Shown piece after piece: positions 29,766 through 40,960 of a DNA stretch of 64,000 nt. The notes beneath the pieces are model-generated. The model made no database searches. It was not told the DNA's origin and was given only the letters and a program-made list of their open reading frames with translations. Location of the stretch: NCBI RefSeq assembly GCF_000787575.1, contig NW_012236508.1, positions 62,001 through 126,000 of the forward strand, written 5' to 3'. A program made the position numbers and the translations under genes. Positions within the stretch are counted from its first letter, which is position 1. The number at the start of each line of letters is the position of its first letter. The DNA comes from Acytostelium subglobosum LB1. Its lineage: Eukaryota > Evosea > Eumycetozoa > Acytosteliales > Acytosteliaceae.

Positions 29766-31214
29766 ATGTTTGCAGTGAAGAGATTGAACACCAGCACCTT
29801 GTTGATTGTAAGTCATGACATATTTATGCTACTCTCTCTATCTTTCTAACAAGAATATGGTGTCGTTCAGAAGGGAATCAGATCGTTCCACTCAACCCCA
29901 ATTCGATTGGCCGGTGGACATGGCGCACCAATCGCCTATCCATCACTAGCGATCGAGAATGCAGGAGAGACACAAAAGATGAACTTGTTCCAGGCCATCA
30001 ACAACGCCATGGACCTCTCACTCAAGGCAGACGAAAAGGCTTGCGTCTTTGGTGAGGACGTTGGCTTTGGAGGTGTATTCAGATGCACTGTCGACCTGCG
30101 CAACAAATACGGACCAAAGCGTGTCTTCAACACACCACTCTGTGAGCAAGCTATTGCCGGCTTTGCCATCGGAATGGCTGCCCAAGGAGGAACGGCCATC
30201 GCAGAGATCCAATTCGCAGATTGTATGTGGGAATGATCATCATCACACTCACCTATAAGATGATATTCAGCAACAACTCACAGCTTGACTAACACACAAT
30301 TCTACTACTCAACTTGTACCTTCTGTCATTCAATCAAGACATCTTTCCCGCTTTTGATCAGGTAGGTCAATGACTGTTTGAACACTCCATCTCGATGTTA
30401 CTAACATATGATTGCTCAACACCACACAAATAGATCGTTAACGAAGCAGCTAAATACAGATATAGGTCAGGTGGAATGTTCAATTGTGGCAGTTTGACCA
30501 TCAGAGCTCCATATGGTGCTGTGGGACACGGAGGACACTATCACTCACAGTCACCAGAGGCTTACTTTGCCCATACACCTGGATTGAAGGTATGAGTTCC
30601 ATACACATCTATCATACTTGTCCATCATCTGACATCATACGTGTCCATCATCATCATCATCATCATAGGTTGTAATGCCATCAACACCAATCGAAGCCAA
30701 GGGACTCCTGCTTGCCTCAATCAAGGATAAGAATCCAGTGGTCTTTTTCGAACCCAAACTGCTGTATAGGTCTGCTGTGGAGGAGGTTCCCGTCGGTGAG
30801 TACGAGGTGCCCCTTGGCAAGGCAAGAGTGGTACAGGAGGGTACCGATATCACCATTGTCGGCTGGGGCGCACAGATGCGAGTTTTGTTGCAGGCCTGTC
30901 AGATGGCCAAGGAGAAGTTGGGCATCTCATGTGAGCTCATCGATCTGAGAACCATCCTACCATGGGACGTCGAAACCATTGAGGCAAGCGTCAAGAAGAC
31001 AGGCAGACTGGTGATAAGCCACGAGGCACCAAAGACTGGCGGTTGGGCTGCAGAGATCTCATCAACCATCCAAGAGCGCTGCTTCCTCCACCTGGAGGCT
31101 CCTATCCAAAGAATCTGTGGATACGACACACCTTTCCCATTGATCTTTGAGCGATTCTATGTACCAGACCATCTCAAGAACTTTGAGGCCATCAAGAAGT
31201 CAATCAACTATTAG
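29766..31214 (+). CDS. bkdB: Branched-chain 2-oxoacid dehydrogenase E1 beta subunit
   Basis: Five exons: 29766-29807, 29871-30222, 30339-30361, 30434-30589 and 30669-31214, giving 372 aa. One exon is only 23 bases; its phases (1 and 0) rebuild the conserved [25 protein letters not shown]. The protein carries [57 protein letters not shown] and the C-terminal [10 protein letters not shown], which identify the branched-chain rather than pyruvate enzyme. The first 30 residues are a mitochondrial presequence. With the alpha subunit it decarboxylates oxoacids of Leu, Ile and Val using thiamine diphosphate. Full length (human mature form about 340). Confidence 0.96.
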
Positions 31215-32354
31215 GTCAAACATATATATATATCCAACAACAACAACAACAACAACATGGTATTATTATAACAACGAATAACAACTACATTTAACAATAA
31301 TCGGAGGCCTGGTTGTCACGAAAGGGTTTCAACTTTGCGCCTCTCAGTCGCGACCACCAACGAACTTCTTTGTGGGTGTGTGTTGTATCCACAGCTGGTA
31401 TTGGAGGTCCTATCACAGATCATTAACACCATCATCATCGCGACCAGATGCCAACTGGTGTTATTATACCAGCATGACCTCGAGGGAGTGGTCTAATGGG
31501 ACGTCCCTCCAATTGATCGAGAGTCATTTACATTGATGGTGTTAATGTGCCATTTGTTAGATTATGATGCTGATTGGTTGATGTGTCTCATCACCCACTT
31601 TCAATGTCAAAACCACCACCATTGCCATACTAAGATGGTCCACAAAAACATAGATCTAGTGTTGGTTAGTTTGTTTGTTTGATTGTGTGTGTATGATGAC
31701 CACTCAAACAAACACTTAGAATGATTGATCACTCATAAACACAATACACAGCACACATACACACACACACACTTCATTCTTGCAAGAACAGCCAGAGTAT
31801 TGATCAACAGACCCCACTCTCATGAGAGACCGCCTAATGGGCTTGGGGGTGGCAGCAGAGGGAGCAGTCGTCAAATTAGTCCATACATACATGTAAACCA
31901 ACAACAACAAACAACACTTGGTGGACTGTTAGTCATCAGCTCGCCCCTGTCCATCTTGCCACCGCCTTGCTGCCTGCATTGCCCTGTAAATATGACACCG
32001 GCCTTGGTCCACACTGTACTGGCCTGCCAGTGGATGCTGCAGAGAGTTTAATGTGAACCTTCCAATTTAAACATACCAACTACTACACCATGCTTCCATC
32101 ACAAGTCCAAGTTTGAATGGTCCATCCATCAATCCTCAATCTTCATTTGTTGATGCTGTCTTTGCCAAGATAGCAAGAGTTATAGATCACAATACAGCAT
32201 CCAAACTAAACAGCAGCATTGATCAGCCAGTTCAATAATTGGTTACTCATCCTCTATTCATACTCACTCATCCAACTCTGTCAATACACAAGGTCAAACA
32301 TCATAATAATTCTGCTACCAAATAGCAACAACAACAACTACAACGACAACAGCA
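31215..32354. other. 1.1 kb intergenic between bkdB and the Myb-like gene
   Basis: Apart from the structured-RNA candidate it holds a TATA run and CAA repeats just after bkdB and a CA tract near 31753-31770. Several short frames (such as 31725-32051) are repeat-derived. No gene seen. Confidence 0.5.
31421..31547. ncRNA. Candidate structured RNA or cruciform, three-way-junction fold
   Basis: CATTAACACCATC (31421-31433) and GATGGTGTTAATG (31535-31547) are perfect 13-base inverted copies. Inside are a hairpin CTGGT/ACCAG (31455-31459 with 31468-31472, 8-base loop) and a second stem CTCGA/TCGAG (31479-31483 with 31517-31521) enclosing GGGA/TCCC pairing. Together they would fold as a closing stem with two arms. 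The motif CGCGACCA occurs here (near 31439) and again about 90 bases upstream. I do not recognise a known RNA family and the orientation is undetermined. The surrounding space 31215-32354 has no protein gene and some CAA and CA/TG runs. Confidence 0.35.
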
Positions 32355-33878
32355 ATGTTACCCATCACTTCTGGTACATCAGAGAGAATGAAGATCGGTG
32401 GACTGCTGTGTGACCGTGATGCCTCATCCAAACCAATCGAGAGAGATAGAGACCCTGCCAATGAGATAACCTCTGATTCCGAGTCGCCCCAATCTAGTCC
32501 TCATCAGGGAGATGCGAAGTTGTCCGTTGGAGGTCATTTCCGTTTCGTGGCACATCACAACAACAATAACATCAAAGCCAATGGCCGCACTGGAGATGGA
32601 GGAAGCTCACCAATGTCATCACCTTCTCCACCACTATCCTCTTCAACAAAGGTCACAGTTGGGACCAAACAATTGGTGTCATCTTCAACACCAAACAATC
32701 CCCATCCATCGTACTATCATCCTGACTTGAAGGTGTCACCAATGGTGACCAGCAGCATGGCATCACTTCGTAACAGTCCTGCCAAAGGGTCATCTCCATC
32801 GTCCATGGTGGATGACAGCAACAACAACAATAACATTAATAATTTCAGCATCCACAACGATGGCCAACGTATTTACCGCAGCCAAAGTAGTAATAATATA
32901 ACCGATGTAGAGCAACAACATCAACAACAGTACAACAACAACAACAACAATAACAATAACAACCGATATATATCAAGATCACCATCTTCATCCCCAACAC
33001 AACACAAGCACGAATCAGATCATCATGGTATTAATGGCACCGGAAGCAGATACGAATTAATTTCCCCTGCGACCGAGTCTGATGACGAGCTCTACGAGTC
33101 GTTCTCAAAGCAAAATAGACATCGCCAAGAGTATCCCGACCTCCAGTCGAGTGGCTCTAACGACGTACCTACAACCACTCGCAAACTTTGGTCTCAAGAG
33201 GAGTGCTGCCAACTTCTAGAGCTGGTACTCAAGCTCGACCCACAGTCCTACAAGTCCAAGGAGGNNTCAGAGAACAGATGGCGTTCAATAGCCAATGAGC
33301 TAGGTCGCACGGTAACCTCTACCCGTAAGAAGTACATGAGGCTCATGAATAAGTGGACTCAGGGCGGCGTAGAAGATGCACCAACCAATGAGCCCCTTCC
33401 AACAATTGAGACTATAAGCCACGAGAAGAAGCGCAAGTCTGTTGATCAACTCAGTCAACTTCCAGTAATCGGCACCAGCAAGGAGGTCAAGAGGGAACTC
33501 CACCACAGTGCCCCTACACCACCCCACCCGTTCATGTCACTCCACAAGCAATACACACCTTCCTCTGGCTTTGGTACTCAATCTTTCCAACCCTCAACCC
33601 AGACCCCGCCATTCTCCAAGCAGGCTCATCAGTTCCAGAGCCATCCGTTCCAATCACAGGCAACTCATTACCAACCTATATCCCCCAAGGTCCTTGCTCC
33701 CCATGTTGTTGTTGGTGAGGGACAATTGCCAAGCGCAAAGCACCAATCAATCAACAACTATAACAACATCAGCAACTCTAGAGGTGAAACTCGTCAGTCA
33801 CGAATCGGTGATGACGACGTCAGGGGCCAGAAGTGTGACAACAATGCTGAGATAACCTACCAGACAAAGTATCGATGA
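32355..33878 (+). CDS. Myb/SANT-like DNA-binding protein with Asn/Gln-rich regions
   Basis: A single-exon frame of 507 aa. The N-terminal 270 residues are low complexity (Ser, Asn, Pro and Gln runs). At about residues 278-340 lies one Myb/SANT-like unit: KLWSQEECCQLLELVLKLDP...SENRWRSIANELGRTVTSTRKKYMRL, with the spaced tryptophans of the repeat and a third helix rich in Arg/Lys. The C-terminal part is Pro/Gln/His-rich. Two N bases at 33265-33266 leave one codon undefined inside the domain; the frame stays open across them if the gap size is right. Probably a nuclear regulator; no closer subfamily seen. Confidence 0.7.
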   Translation: MLPITSGTSERMKIGGLLCDRDASSKPIERDRDPANEITSDSESPQSSPHQGDAKLSVGGHFRFVAHHNNNNIKANGRTGDGGSSPMSSPSPPLSSSTKVTVGTKQLVSSSTPNNPHPSYYHPDLKVSPMVTSSMASLRNSPAKGSSPSSMVDDSNNNNNINNFSIHNDGQRIYRSQSSNNITDVEQQHQQQYNNNNNNNNNNRYISRSPSSSPTQHKHESDHHGINGTGSRYELISPATESDDELYESFSKQNRHRQEYPDLQSSGSNDVPTTTRKLWSQEECCQLLELVLKLDPQSYKSKEXSENRWRSIANELGRTVTSTRKKYMRLMNKWTQGGVEDAPTNEPLPTIETISHEKKRKSVDQLSQLPVIGTSKEVKRELHHSAPTPPHPFMSLHKQYTPSSGFGTQSFQPSTQTPPFSKQAHQFQSHPFQSQATHYQPISPKVLAPHVVVGEGQLPSAKHQSINNYNNISNSRGETRQSRIGDDDVRGQKCDNNAEITYQTKYR

Positions 33879-34247
33879 TTGATAGAGGAGCCCTAAAACA
33901 CACTCTCTCTCTCTCTCTTTATCAACAGTATCTCTACCACTTTTTTTTGTCAACAATACTCGATTAATTAAATCAACACATCGATATTCAAGGAAGTTTA
34001 TGTTTACAGAATTGTTACCAACATCGATGTGGTGCTTTGACGAATGATAGGCTTGTCAATATTATAATGAGTCCGAGGAATTTTCCAAGCTTCGACGATT
34101 GATAACTATAGTTACAATTAGGAATCATAGGGTGGTCACTATGACTTAATGAGGAAAGCCTGGAGTGCATAGGTAATTGTTCAAAAAAAAAAAAAATTGC
34201 CATTTTTTTACTATAAAAACATTTAATATAGTACCTGCATGCATAAA

Positions 34248-34318
34248 GCGCATGTGGTCCAATGGTAGAATGTTTCCCTGCCACGGAAGCGATCCGAGTT
34301 CGATTCTCGGCATGCGCA
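34248..34318 (+). tRNA. tRNA-Gly (GCC)
   Basis: A 71-nt cloverleaf without intron. The acceptor stem GCGCATG/CATGCGC is perfect, the anticodon loop CTGCCAC gives anticodon GCC, and the T arm is CCGAGTTCGATTCTCGG. The B box is GTTCGATTC. The discriminator is A, and a CTTTTT tract follows at once as the RNA polymerase III terminator. Confidence 0.96.
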
Positions 34319-34512
34319 CTTTTTAATTTAATTTATTCTTTTTTTTTTAAATTGGTCTGCCACATCATCACAGGACTCTTTCCACCGCACCATCCGAGCA
34401 ATTTACTGGTCCCAGAATGTTCCAATAAATGATACCAAACATTCAAACTCAAACTAAACTGTTTGATTATGATTGTTTGACCTTCACTGACGAGCAAATT
34501 TAATTAAGGGTT

Positions 34513-35277
34513 CTAGTTTATAATAATTCTAGGGTCCTCTATTGGAACTACTGTGTCAACAGCAAGGGCAGCCCTTTTGAAGTATTGATTAGCTTCTTCT
34601 TTCTTGTTCCACTTTTTTAGGAACTGTCCATAGAAGTTGCACCAGTATGTATTTGGAGGATCAATGTCGGCAGCCTGTTTGAGATACTCGTTTGCACTGT
34701 CCCAATTCTTGTGTACCTGTATGATAAAGCGTCCATACATGCCCAGACCACGAACATTTGTAGGACCTGATGTGATCACTTTCTTGAACATCTTCTCGGC
34801 TCGCTCATACTCTTTGTTCTTTTGTGACATAATGGCCAGGTGAAGAATGAGGTCAGAGTCATCAATGTCCAGAGCAATCTTTGGTGAAGCATGTTTGTAG
34901 CCCTCCTTGTACACCTCCATTGCCCTCTTCATGTCGTTGCGCTGTTCGTAGAACTCTGCGTAGGCAATCCAGCTACGGGAGCACTCTGGATTAAGTTGAA
35001 CGGCCTTCATTAGACACTCGAGGGCCTCCTTGTCTCGACCTTCGCAGGACAACAATATTCCATAGTCTGTTAGAGTTCGCGGGTCATTTGGGTCATCATT
35101 GTACAAATCAACCAGTTGTAACTTTTTGGCATTGGTTCCTCCATTGTAAAGGTTCCAAGTTTCATTGTGTCTATCGATTCTATGCACTTGTTGTTTTGCC
35201 ATTCGATTTGGCTCCAGCTCTATATCATCCAACTGATCATCCTCCTCTTTCTTTTGTTTACAACAACAGCATCCCAT
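34513..35277 (-). CDS. TPR-repeat protein with a lipid-anchor N-terminus
   Basis: A single-exon 254-aa protein. The start MGCCCCKQKK offers an N-myristoylation glycine and four cysteines for palmitoylation, followed by an acidic segment. From about residue 50 on come four to five tetratricopeptide-like repeats (DYGILLSCEGRDKEALECLMKAVQLNPE; AYAEFYEQRNDMKRAMEVYKEG; HLAIMSQKNKEYERAEKMFKKVI; GRFIIQVHKNWDSANEYLKQAADIDPP; GQFLKKWNKKEEANQYFKRA). It is likely a membrane-tethered scaffold; partners unknown. The tRNA-Gly gene lies about 195 bases beyond its stop. The fold call is firm, the lipidation inferred. Confidence 0.85.
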   Translation of the reverse strand: MGCCCCKQKKEEDDQLDDIELEPNRMAKQQVHRIDRHNETWNLYNGGTNAKKLQLVDLYNDDPNDPRTLTDYGILLSCEGRDKEALECLMKAVQLNPECSRSWIAYAEFYEQRNDMKRAMEVYKEGYKHASPKIALDIDDSDLILHLAIMSQKNKEYERAEKMFKKVITSGPTNVRGLGMYGRFIIQVHKNWDSANEYLKQAADIDPPNTYWCNFYGQFLKKWNKKEEANQYFKRAALAVDTVVPIEDPRIIIN

Positions 35278-35768
35278 TATTTGTTTGATTTCTTAGTGTA
35301 ATAATATAAATATATTTTAGTTCTTTAATCTAATTTGATAAAGGTTGTTCAAAGGTAATAAATAAATCAAAAACCTTGGTGGTTCTCCCCAACTCATTCA
35401 TTGAATAAAATTTTCACTGATCGTCCGACTGAGTCCCATCTTGAGGAGTTTTGTTATTAATAATCTACATACAGTTGTAAATTATAATCTCATCTTGGTA
35501 GTTGTTTGAAATGTAGTTAGTTATAGTGAGTGAATCACACACTTGAACTAAAAAGGAAATCAATGGTTAATTAATCACAACAGCAGTATTGACAGTGATG
35601 GGTGCACCCTTATCCAAAGGGGGTTTTGTCCCCCTTTTTCCCACTTTTAATTAATTATAATTAGAGAATGAATGAATGTCACCCGTTTGTTTCATCATCA
35701 TCACATTAAGTGTCATTCATTCATTCATTCATTTATTCTTTAAATAAGTATTACACTAATAACAAAAA
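35278..35768. other. 490 bp intergenic with two adjacent palindromes
   Basis: Contains GGGTGCACCC at 35600-35609 and, six bases on, an 8-bp stem AAAGGGGG/CCCCCTTT (35616-35623 with 35630-35637) with a six-base loop, followed by Ts. It resembles a bacterial-style terminator but lies between divergent amoebal genes. An ATTC repeat is present near 35715-35735. No gene seen. Confidence 0.5.
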
Positions 35769-36803
35769 ATGTTTCCCATTAAACAAGTGTTGTTCTCACG
35801 TGCCATGGCTGCTACTGCTTCGGCCACCCCAGAGACAATGGCCAGATCATCACTTTTGCGTCCTATGTCATTCGTCTTGTTTGGTAACCAGTATCTTGAG
35901 TCACTAAGAACAAACAGTTCATCCAATGACCGTACTTGTAAGTCTTCAACATTGACGACGACACATTAAAGTCCTTCAGATCTTGACTCGTACTCAAAGC
36001 CAAAACATTAGAGGGCATCAGAGTATCCAACAAGGACAGTGAAAAGTCAGCTGTCAATGCCAAAGACTGGCTCCATAACCTACACAAGAAGAATGGTGCC
36101 AACCATTTGTCCTTGTCAAGAAGTAGTGCACCAAACACTCATATACGTGCTGCCGGTTTGAGTCCAGAGTTGGTATTGATAACCAGTGGATTTGAGGACA
36201 AGACCCATCAGGCCTGGAAGTTTGCCAATGACGAGCGTCAGGATGGTTCGCTTGTCATCACGTCTGCACCAAAGTCTCCACTCAATGACTACCTCTTGTG
36301 GCGCAAGATAGCTCTTGGCGACGTCCGAGAGCGATTCAAGGAGGCCTTGGAGAGGATTCGTGACTTTACTCTCCTTCATGTTCACCAAATGGACTTGATC
36401 CCAAAGACTTCCCAGTTGGCCTTTCTCAACAATCTGGCTGAAGCAGAGAAATTCATTCATATGTATGTTGTTGGTAGAATTTAATGATCACTCAATTCAT
36501 TGACATTATCTAATCAAATCAATCAACTTTGACGCTTATAATAGGGATGTGATGCTGACCACAAAGAAGGATTTGAACAAGCTGTACGACTTTTTGAACC
36601 TGCCAAAGGACTTTGGATCATCGTCTCAAGCACGTGTTGCCCTGCAGATATTGAATGCAACAGCATTGGCATGGATTGACTCACCAATCACAACACCATC
36701 ATCCACCAACCAAGAATTGAACAAGCAGTATGTCAAGTTGTCCAAGGAGTTGTACGAGTCGCTCTTGGATTCAATGGTGTGCTCAATCAACTATATCGAG
36801 TAG
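35769..36803 (+). CDS. Unidentified 296-aa protein, three exons
   Basis: Exons 35769-35937, 36000-36462 and 36545-36803 join in phase to 296 aa (first acceptor CTCAAAG|CC chosen because it is the one that opens the frame). The N-terminus (MFPIKQVLFSRAMAATASATPETMARSSLLRP) is basic, hydroxylated and free of acids for the first 20 residues, so a mitochondrial presequence is possible. The middle is hydrophilic with the phrase LSPELVLITSGFEDKTHQAWKF; the last half is predicted largely helical. I see no known motif. The even codon use and clean splicing support a real gene. Confidence 0.7.
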
Positions 36804-37056
36804 TAGTCCATCTATCATCAAGATATAGATTGGATGGTGTATAGTCTTGTATAAATTCTTTCTAAGCAACAAACATCAATGCTAATGTTGTGAACTTCAG
36901 TTTGACTCCAAAGTCAGCCAATAATGATTTTTGTGAACTTGCCCATGATCCGCCTTGACTTTACTTTTGGTGGTCATGATTGTCAGTTCAGTTGACAATA
37001 GATTCAATCAAACATTCTTATTACATTACGATCAGGCAGGATACTTACTTGTTGAC

Positions 37057-39341
37057 ATGTCGAAAGTAGCATCAACCTCCACTGGGGACACTCGTCAAGT
37101 ATCCTCAGAGGACAGCAAGTTAAATCAAAAGACAAAGGATGATAACCAAGAGTTCTTGCTCAAGGTCCTCATTCTCTCGATACTCTATGTGTTGGGTAGG
37201 TGTTGTTGCATCTCATGAGCAAAATAACAACAACAAATATACTTGACATTAGCTGACCAAAACAATCATTACACTACCCATCATGATAGCTTTCTCTACA
37301 CGTTTATTCTCAGTACTTCGCTATGAATCAGTGATCCATGAGTTTGATCCGTAAGTCCCCAAGCTTACGATACAATATTACATTTCATCGATGTCTAACA
37401 CAACCAAACACTACACTACTACCATTCAGATACTTCAACTTCCGCACAACAAAGTACCTGGTCAAGGAAGGACTCTATGACTTTTTGAACTGGTTCGATG
37501 AGCGCAGCTGGTATCCACTGGGACGTATTGTCGGTGGAACACTCTACCCTGGATTGATGGCCACAGCGGCCGCTGTTCATTGGCTGCTCAACTCGCTTAA
37601 CCTCACTGTCAACATCCGTAACGTTTGTGTACTGCTCTCCCCATGGATGGCCAGCAACACTGCCATGATCACATACAAGTTTGCCAAGGAACTAAAGGAC
37701 ACTCAGACTGGTCTAGTGGCCGCCGCCATTATTGCAATAGTTCCAGGCTACATCTCTCGTTCTGTGGCCGGCTCCTTTGACAATGAGGGTATTGCCATCT
37801 TTGCCCTGATCTTCACCTACTTTTGCTGGATCAAGTCAGTTAACACTGGTAGTTTGGCCTGGGCGGCCGTGTGCTCTCTGGCCTACTTCTACATGGCCAG
37901 CGCTTGGGGTGGATACGTGTTCATAATCAACTTGATCCCTTTGCATGTAATTGCCCTACTTTTGACGGGTCGCTACTCCCACCGCCTCTACGTCGCCTAC
38001 TCAACAGTCTATGTGGTGGGCACCATTCTCTCGATGCAGATTAACTTCATTGGCTTCCAGCCCGTGCAATCTAGTGAGCACATGGCGGCACTTGGCGTGT
38101 TTGGCCTACTGCAAATGTTTGCCGGTCTCAACTACATCAAGTCCATGCTGACACCAGAGGCATACTCTCGTCTCCAGCGTTTGACTCTTCTCACAATACT
38201 GTCAGCAGCTGTGGCCGCCTTTGTCATTGGCATGATCACAGGTTACATCTCACCATGGAATGGTCGTTTCTACTCACTGCTCGACCCGACTTACGCCCGC
38301 GATCACATCCCAATCATTGCCTCGGTGTCTGAGCATCAACCCACCACCTGGTCCTCCTACTACTTTGACCTGCATATCCTAGTGTTCTTGTTCCCTGCCG
38401 GCCTCTACTTTTGTTTCACCGATCTGACCGATGGTAAGATCTTCTTGATCCTCTATGGAGTAACAGCGATCTATTTCTCTGGTGTCATGGTGCGACTCAT
38501 GTTGGTACTTGCGCCAGTGGCCTGCGTGTTGGCCGCCGTAGCAATCTCCTCCACACTCCAGACCTATTCAAAGATACTCAAGTCGCCTTCGACCGAGACC
38601 AACTCAAAGGAATCAGGTGGAGTTATGATCAGTCTTCTCACCGTTCTGCTTGTGCTCTATGCCTTCCACTGCACCTGGGTCACCTCAGAGGCATACTCAT
38701 CGCCATCGATCGTGCTCTCAGCCAAGCAGGGTGACTCACGAGTCATCTTTGATGACTTCCGTGAGGCCTATCGTTGGATCGGACAGAACACCGCTGATGA
38801 TGCGCGTATCATGTCCTGGTGGGACTATGGCTACCAACTGTCGGCCATGTCCAACAGGACGACGTTGGTCGACAACAACACTTGGAACAACTCGCATATT
38901 GCACTCGTTGGTAAGGCTTTTGCCTCAACCGAGGAGGACGCCTATAAGATCATGCGCGAGCTTGACGTCGACTATGTACTGGTCCTTTTTGGTGGCTTGA
39001 CAGGCTACTCCTCGGACGACATCAACAAGTTCCTCTGGATGGTCAGGATCGGTGGTAGTACAGACAAATCAATCGTAGAGTCGGATTACCTTGCCAACGG
39101 TCACTACCGAATAGACTCTGGTGCGTCACCCAAGATGCTCAACACACTCATGTACAAACTGTGTTACTACAGGTTCTCCGAGGTGCACACTGACTATGGA
39201 AAGCCCTCTGGATTCGATCGTGTGCGTAACGTCGAGATTGGCAACAAGAACTTCCAGCTCAAGTATCTCGAAGAGGCCTTCACCTCTCTACATTGGTTGG
39301 TCCGCGTCTACAAGGTCAAGGATCTTGAGAACAGAGCTTAA
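37057..39341 (+). CDS. stt3: Oligosaccharyltransferase catalytic subunit STT3
   Basis: Three exons, 37057-37195, 37290-37350 and 37430-39341, giving 703 aa. The first acceptor is GATAG|CT at 37289, which joins YVL to [21 protein letters not shown] and matches other STT3 proteins; the small second exon is 61 bases. The protein has the acidic catalytic loop [15 protein letters not shown], about 13 membrane segments, and the acceptor-binding [12 protein letters not shown] with [11 protein letters not shown] after it. It transfers the lipid-linked glycan to Asn-X-Ser/Thr in the endoplasmic reticulum lumen. Length is normal for the family (about 705-720). Codons are markedly G/C-ending by eye. Confidence 0.96.
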
Positions 39342-39423
39342 TACACGTGATCAAACATGCGACACATTGAATCAATGAAACACACAGATATAGAAGTATA
39401 TATTATTATTATTATTATTGTTA

Positions 39424-40960
39424 TTACTCTGTCGCTGTGTATAACAGCGATTGGTCAGCATGCAGCATGGAAAATGGATCATTGGAACAGGAGATGGACT
39501 GGTGGGGGGCTTCATGGCTCAGATCCTCCTGAACAATGGATTGAATGTTGTTGTACATCTCTGGACAACTTTGTTGGGGAGATGTAGTCGAGCCGTTCAA
39601 GTTCACTGGTAGACACTGCACAACGGGTAAAGACTGTTGTTGTTGTTGTGCTTGTGATGGTACTGGAGCACTAGCAAGGAACACTGGGACAGACTCGGTT
39701 GACTTTTGCTTCGAGAGACGGTACCTGATACCACATGCGTTACACAAAGTCTTGGCACCTTGAGGACCTCGTCTCCACTCTGGAGTGTCTGTGGTCTTGC
39801 AATTCAGACAGACTCTGTTTGGCGAGCTGGACTTCTTTATCTTCTTATTCTGGGACTTGATCAACTTCTCGGTCAAATTGATATAGGTCGGTGATGCCTT
39901 TGGATTGTTGTTGTTTCCAATGGTGTTGGCATAGTGTGACTTGATGTGGGACTTGGCCTTTGGAGTGATAGCGGGTGGTGGAGATGACTGTGTAATAGTC
40001 TGTGGACAATGATTCTGTTGAGTCTCCTCTTCATAATGGACACTTGGATAAGGATTGGCACCATTGGGGGATTCTGGACATGAGAACATTTGTTTCTGGT
40101 ACATCATTGCCTGTCTCCTATAGTCCACCAAGTTCCTTATCTCATTGACCTCGCTCTGAAGTTGAACATTCATTGCCAACATTGAGTCTATCTCCTCATC
40201 ACCAATAGAGGGATTCTGGTAGATCGTCTTGGTCAAAGTGAACAGTTGGCTTGACACTTGGAATATCTAGTTATTATTTCTTTATAGTTAGAATTAAGAA
40301 TACTAAACAAGTCTATTATTGATATTAACTTACCCTATAGAAGTTCAAAGATATTTGCATCTTCTCTTGGTCATTGAACCATTGAAAATAGAATGTTTGA
40401 TTGTAAGTAGGTTGAGTAACGTCTGATCCACTGAGATCATAGCCAGTAGGTCGGGGGGTACTCTCCCCTTGATGATGATTGGAGTTGGATTCAATATTGA
40501 CATATTGGGACATTGGAGGCGATTGTTCTGACTGTGGTGGTGAACAATGATACATCATTTGTTGAGTTGGTGATTGTACGACTGGTACTATTTGGGAATG
40601 AAGCTGGTGAGGTTGGGAGTAGGAATGTTGTTTGTGGCTCTGAGGTACGGAGGCTCCATCATCACAAGAGATCATTGTCAGATGTTCCGATGGTTCATGG
40701 TCAACTATAGTCTCAATATGTTGATTATAATATAGAGTCTCTGGATCACAATTGGACTTTGTGGATGGCGAGGGTGACATGCTAAGATCCAATGTAATAC
40801 CAAGGTTGTACTCATCGTTGCAGATCTGGAATGATGACTTGTTGGGTTGGATAAATGAACATTGTTGTTGTTGTTGATACTGAGATGACAAATGTTGTTG
40901 TAGATTGTTTTGAATTTGGAGATGTTGTAGTTGTTGATGATTGTAGTTGTACATGTCCAT
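39424..40960 (-). CDS. GATA zinc-finger transcription factor
   Basis: Two exons, 40960-40334 and 40266-39424, giving 489 aa. The single finger (CLNC...CNAC with an 18-residue loop, RRGPQGAKTLCNACGIRYRL) is of the C-x2-C-x18-C-x2-C form common in plants and dictyostelids. It is followed by a basic KQK tail. N-terminal to it are Gln-rich and Ser/Pro-rich regions and a short leucine-spaced helix (SMLAMNVQLQSEVNEIRNLV) that may dimerise. Dictyostelids use many GATA factors in development; the orthologue is not identified. Confidence 0.9.

Noticed and set aside
31545-31600. Box C/D snoRNA (TGATG and CTGA boxes)
   Set aside because: The boxes are almost adjacent and no terminal stem encloses them.
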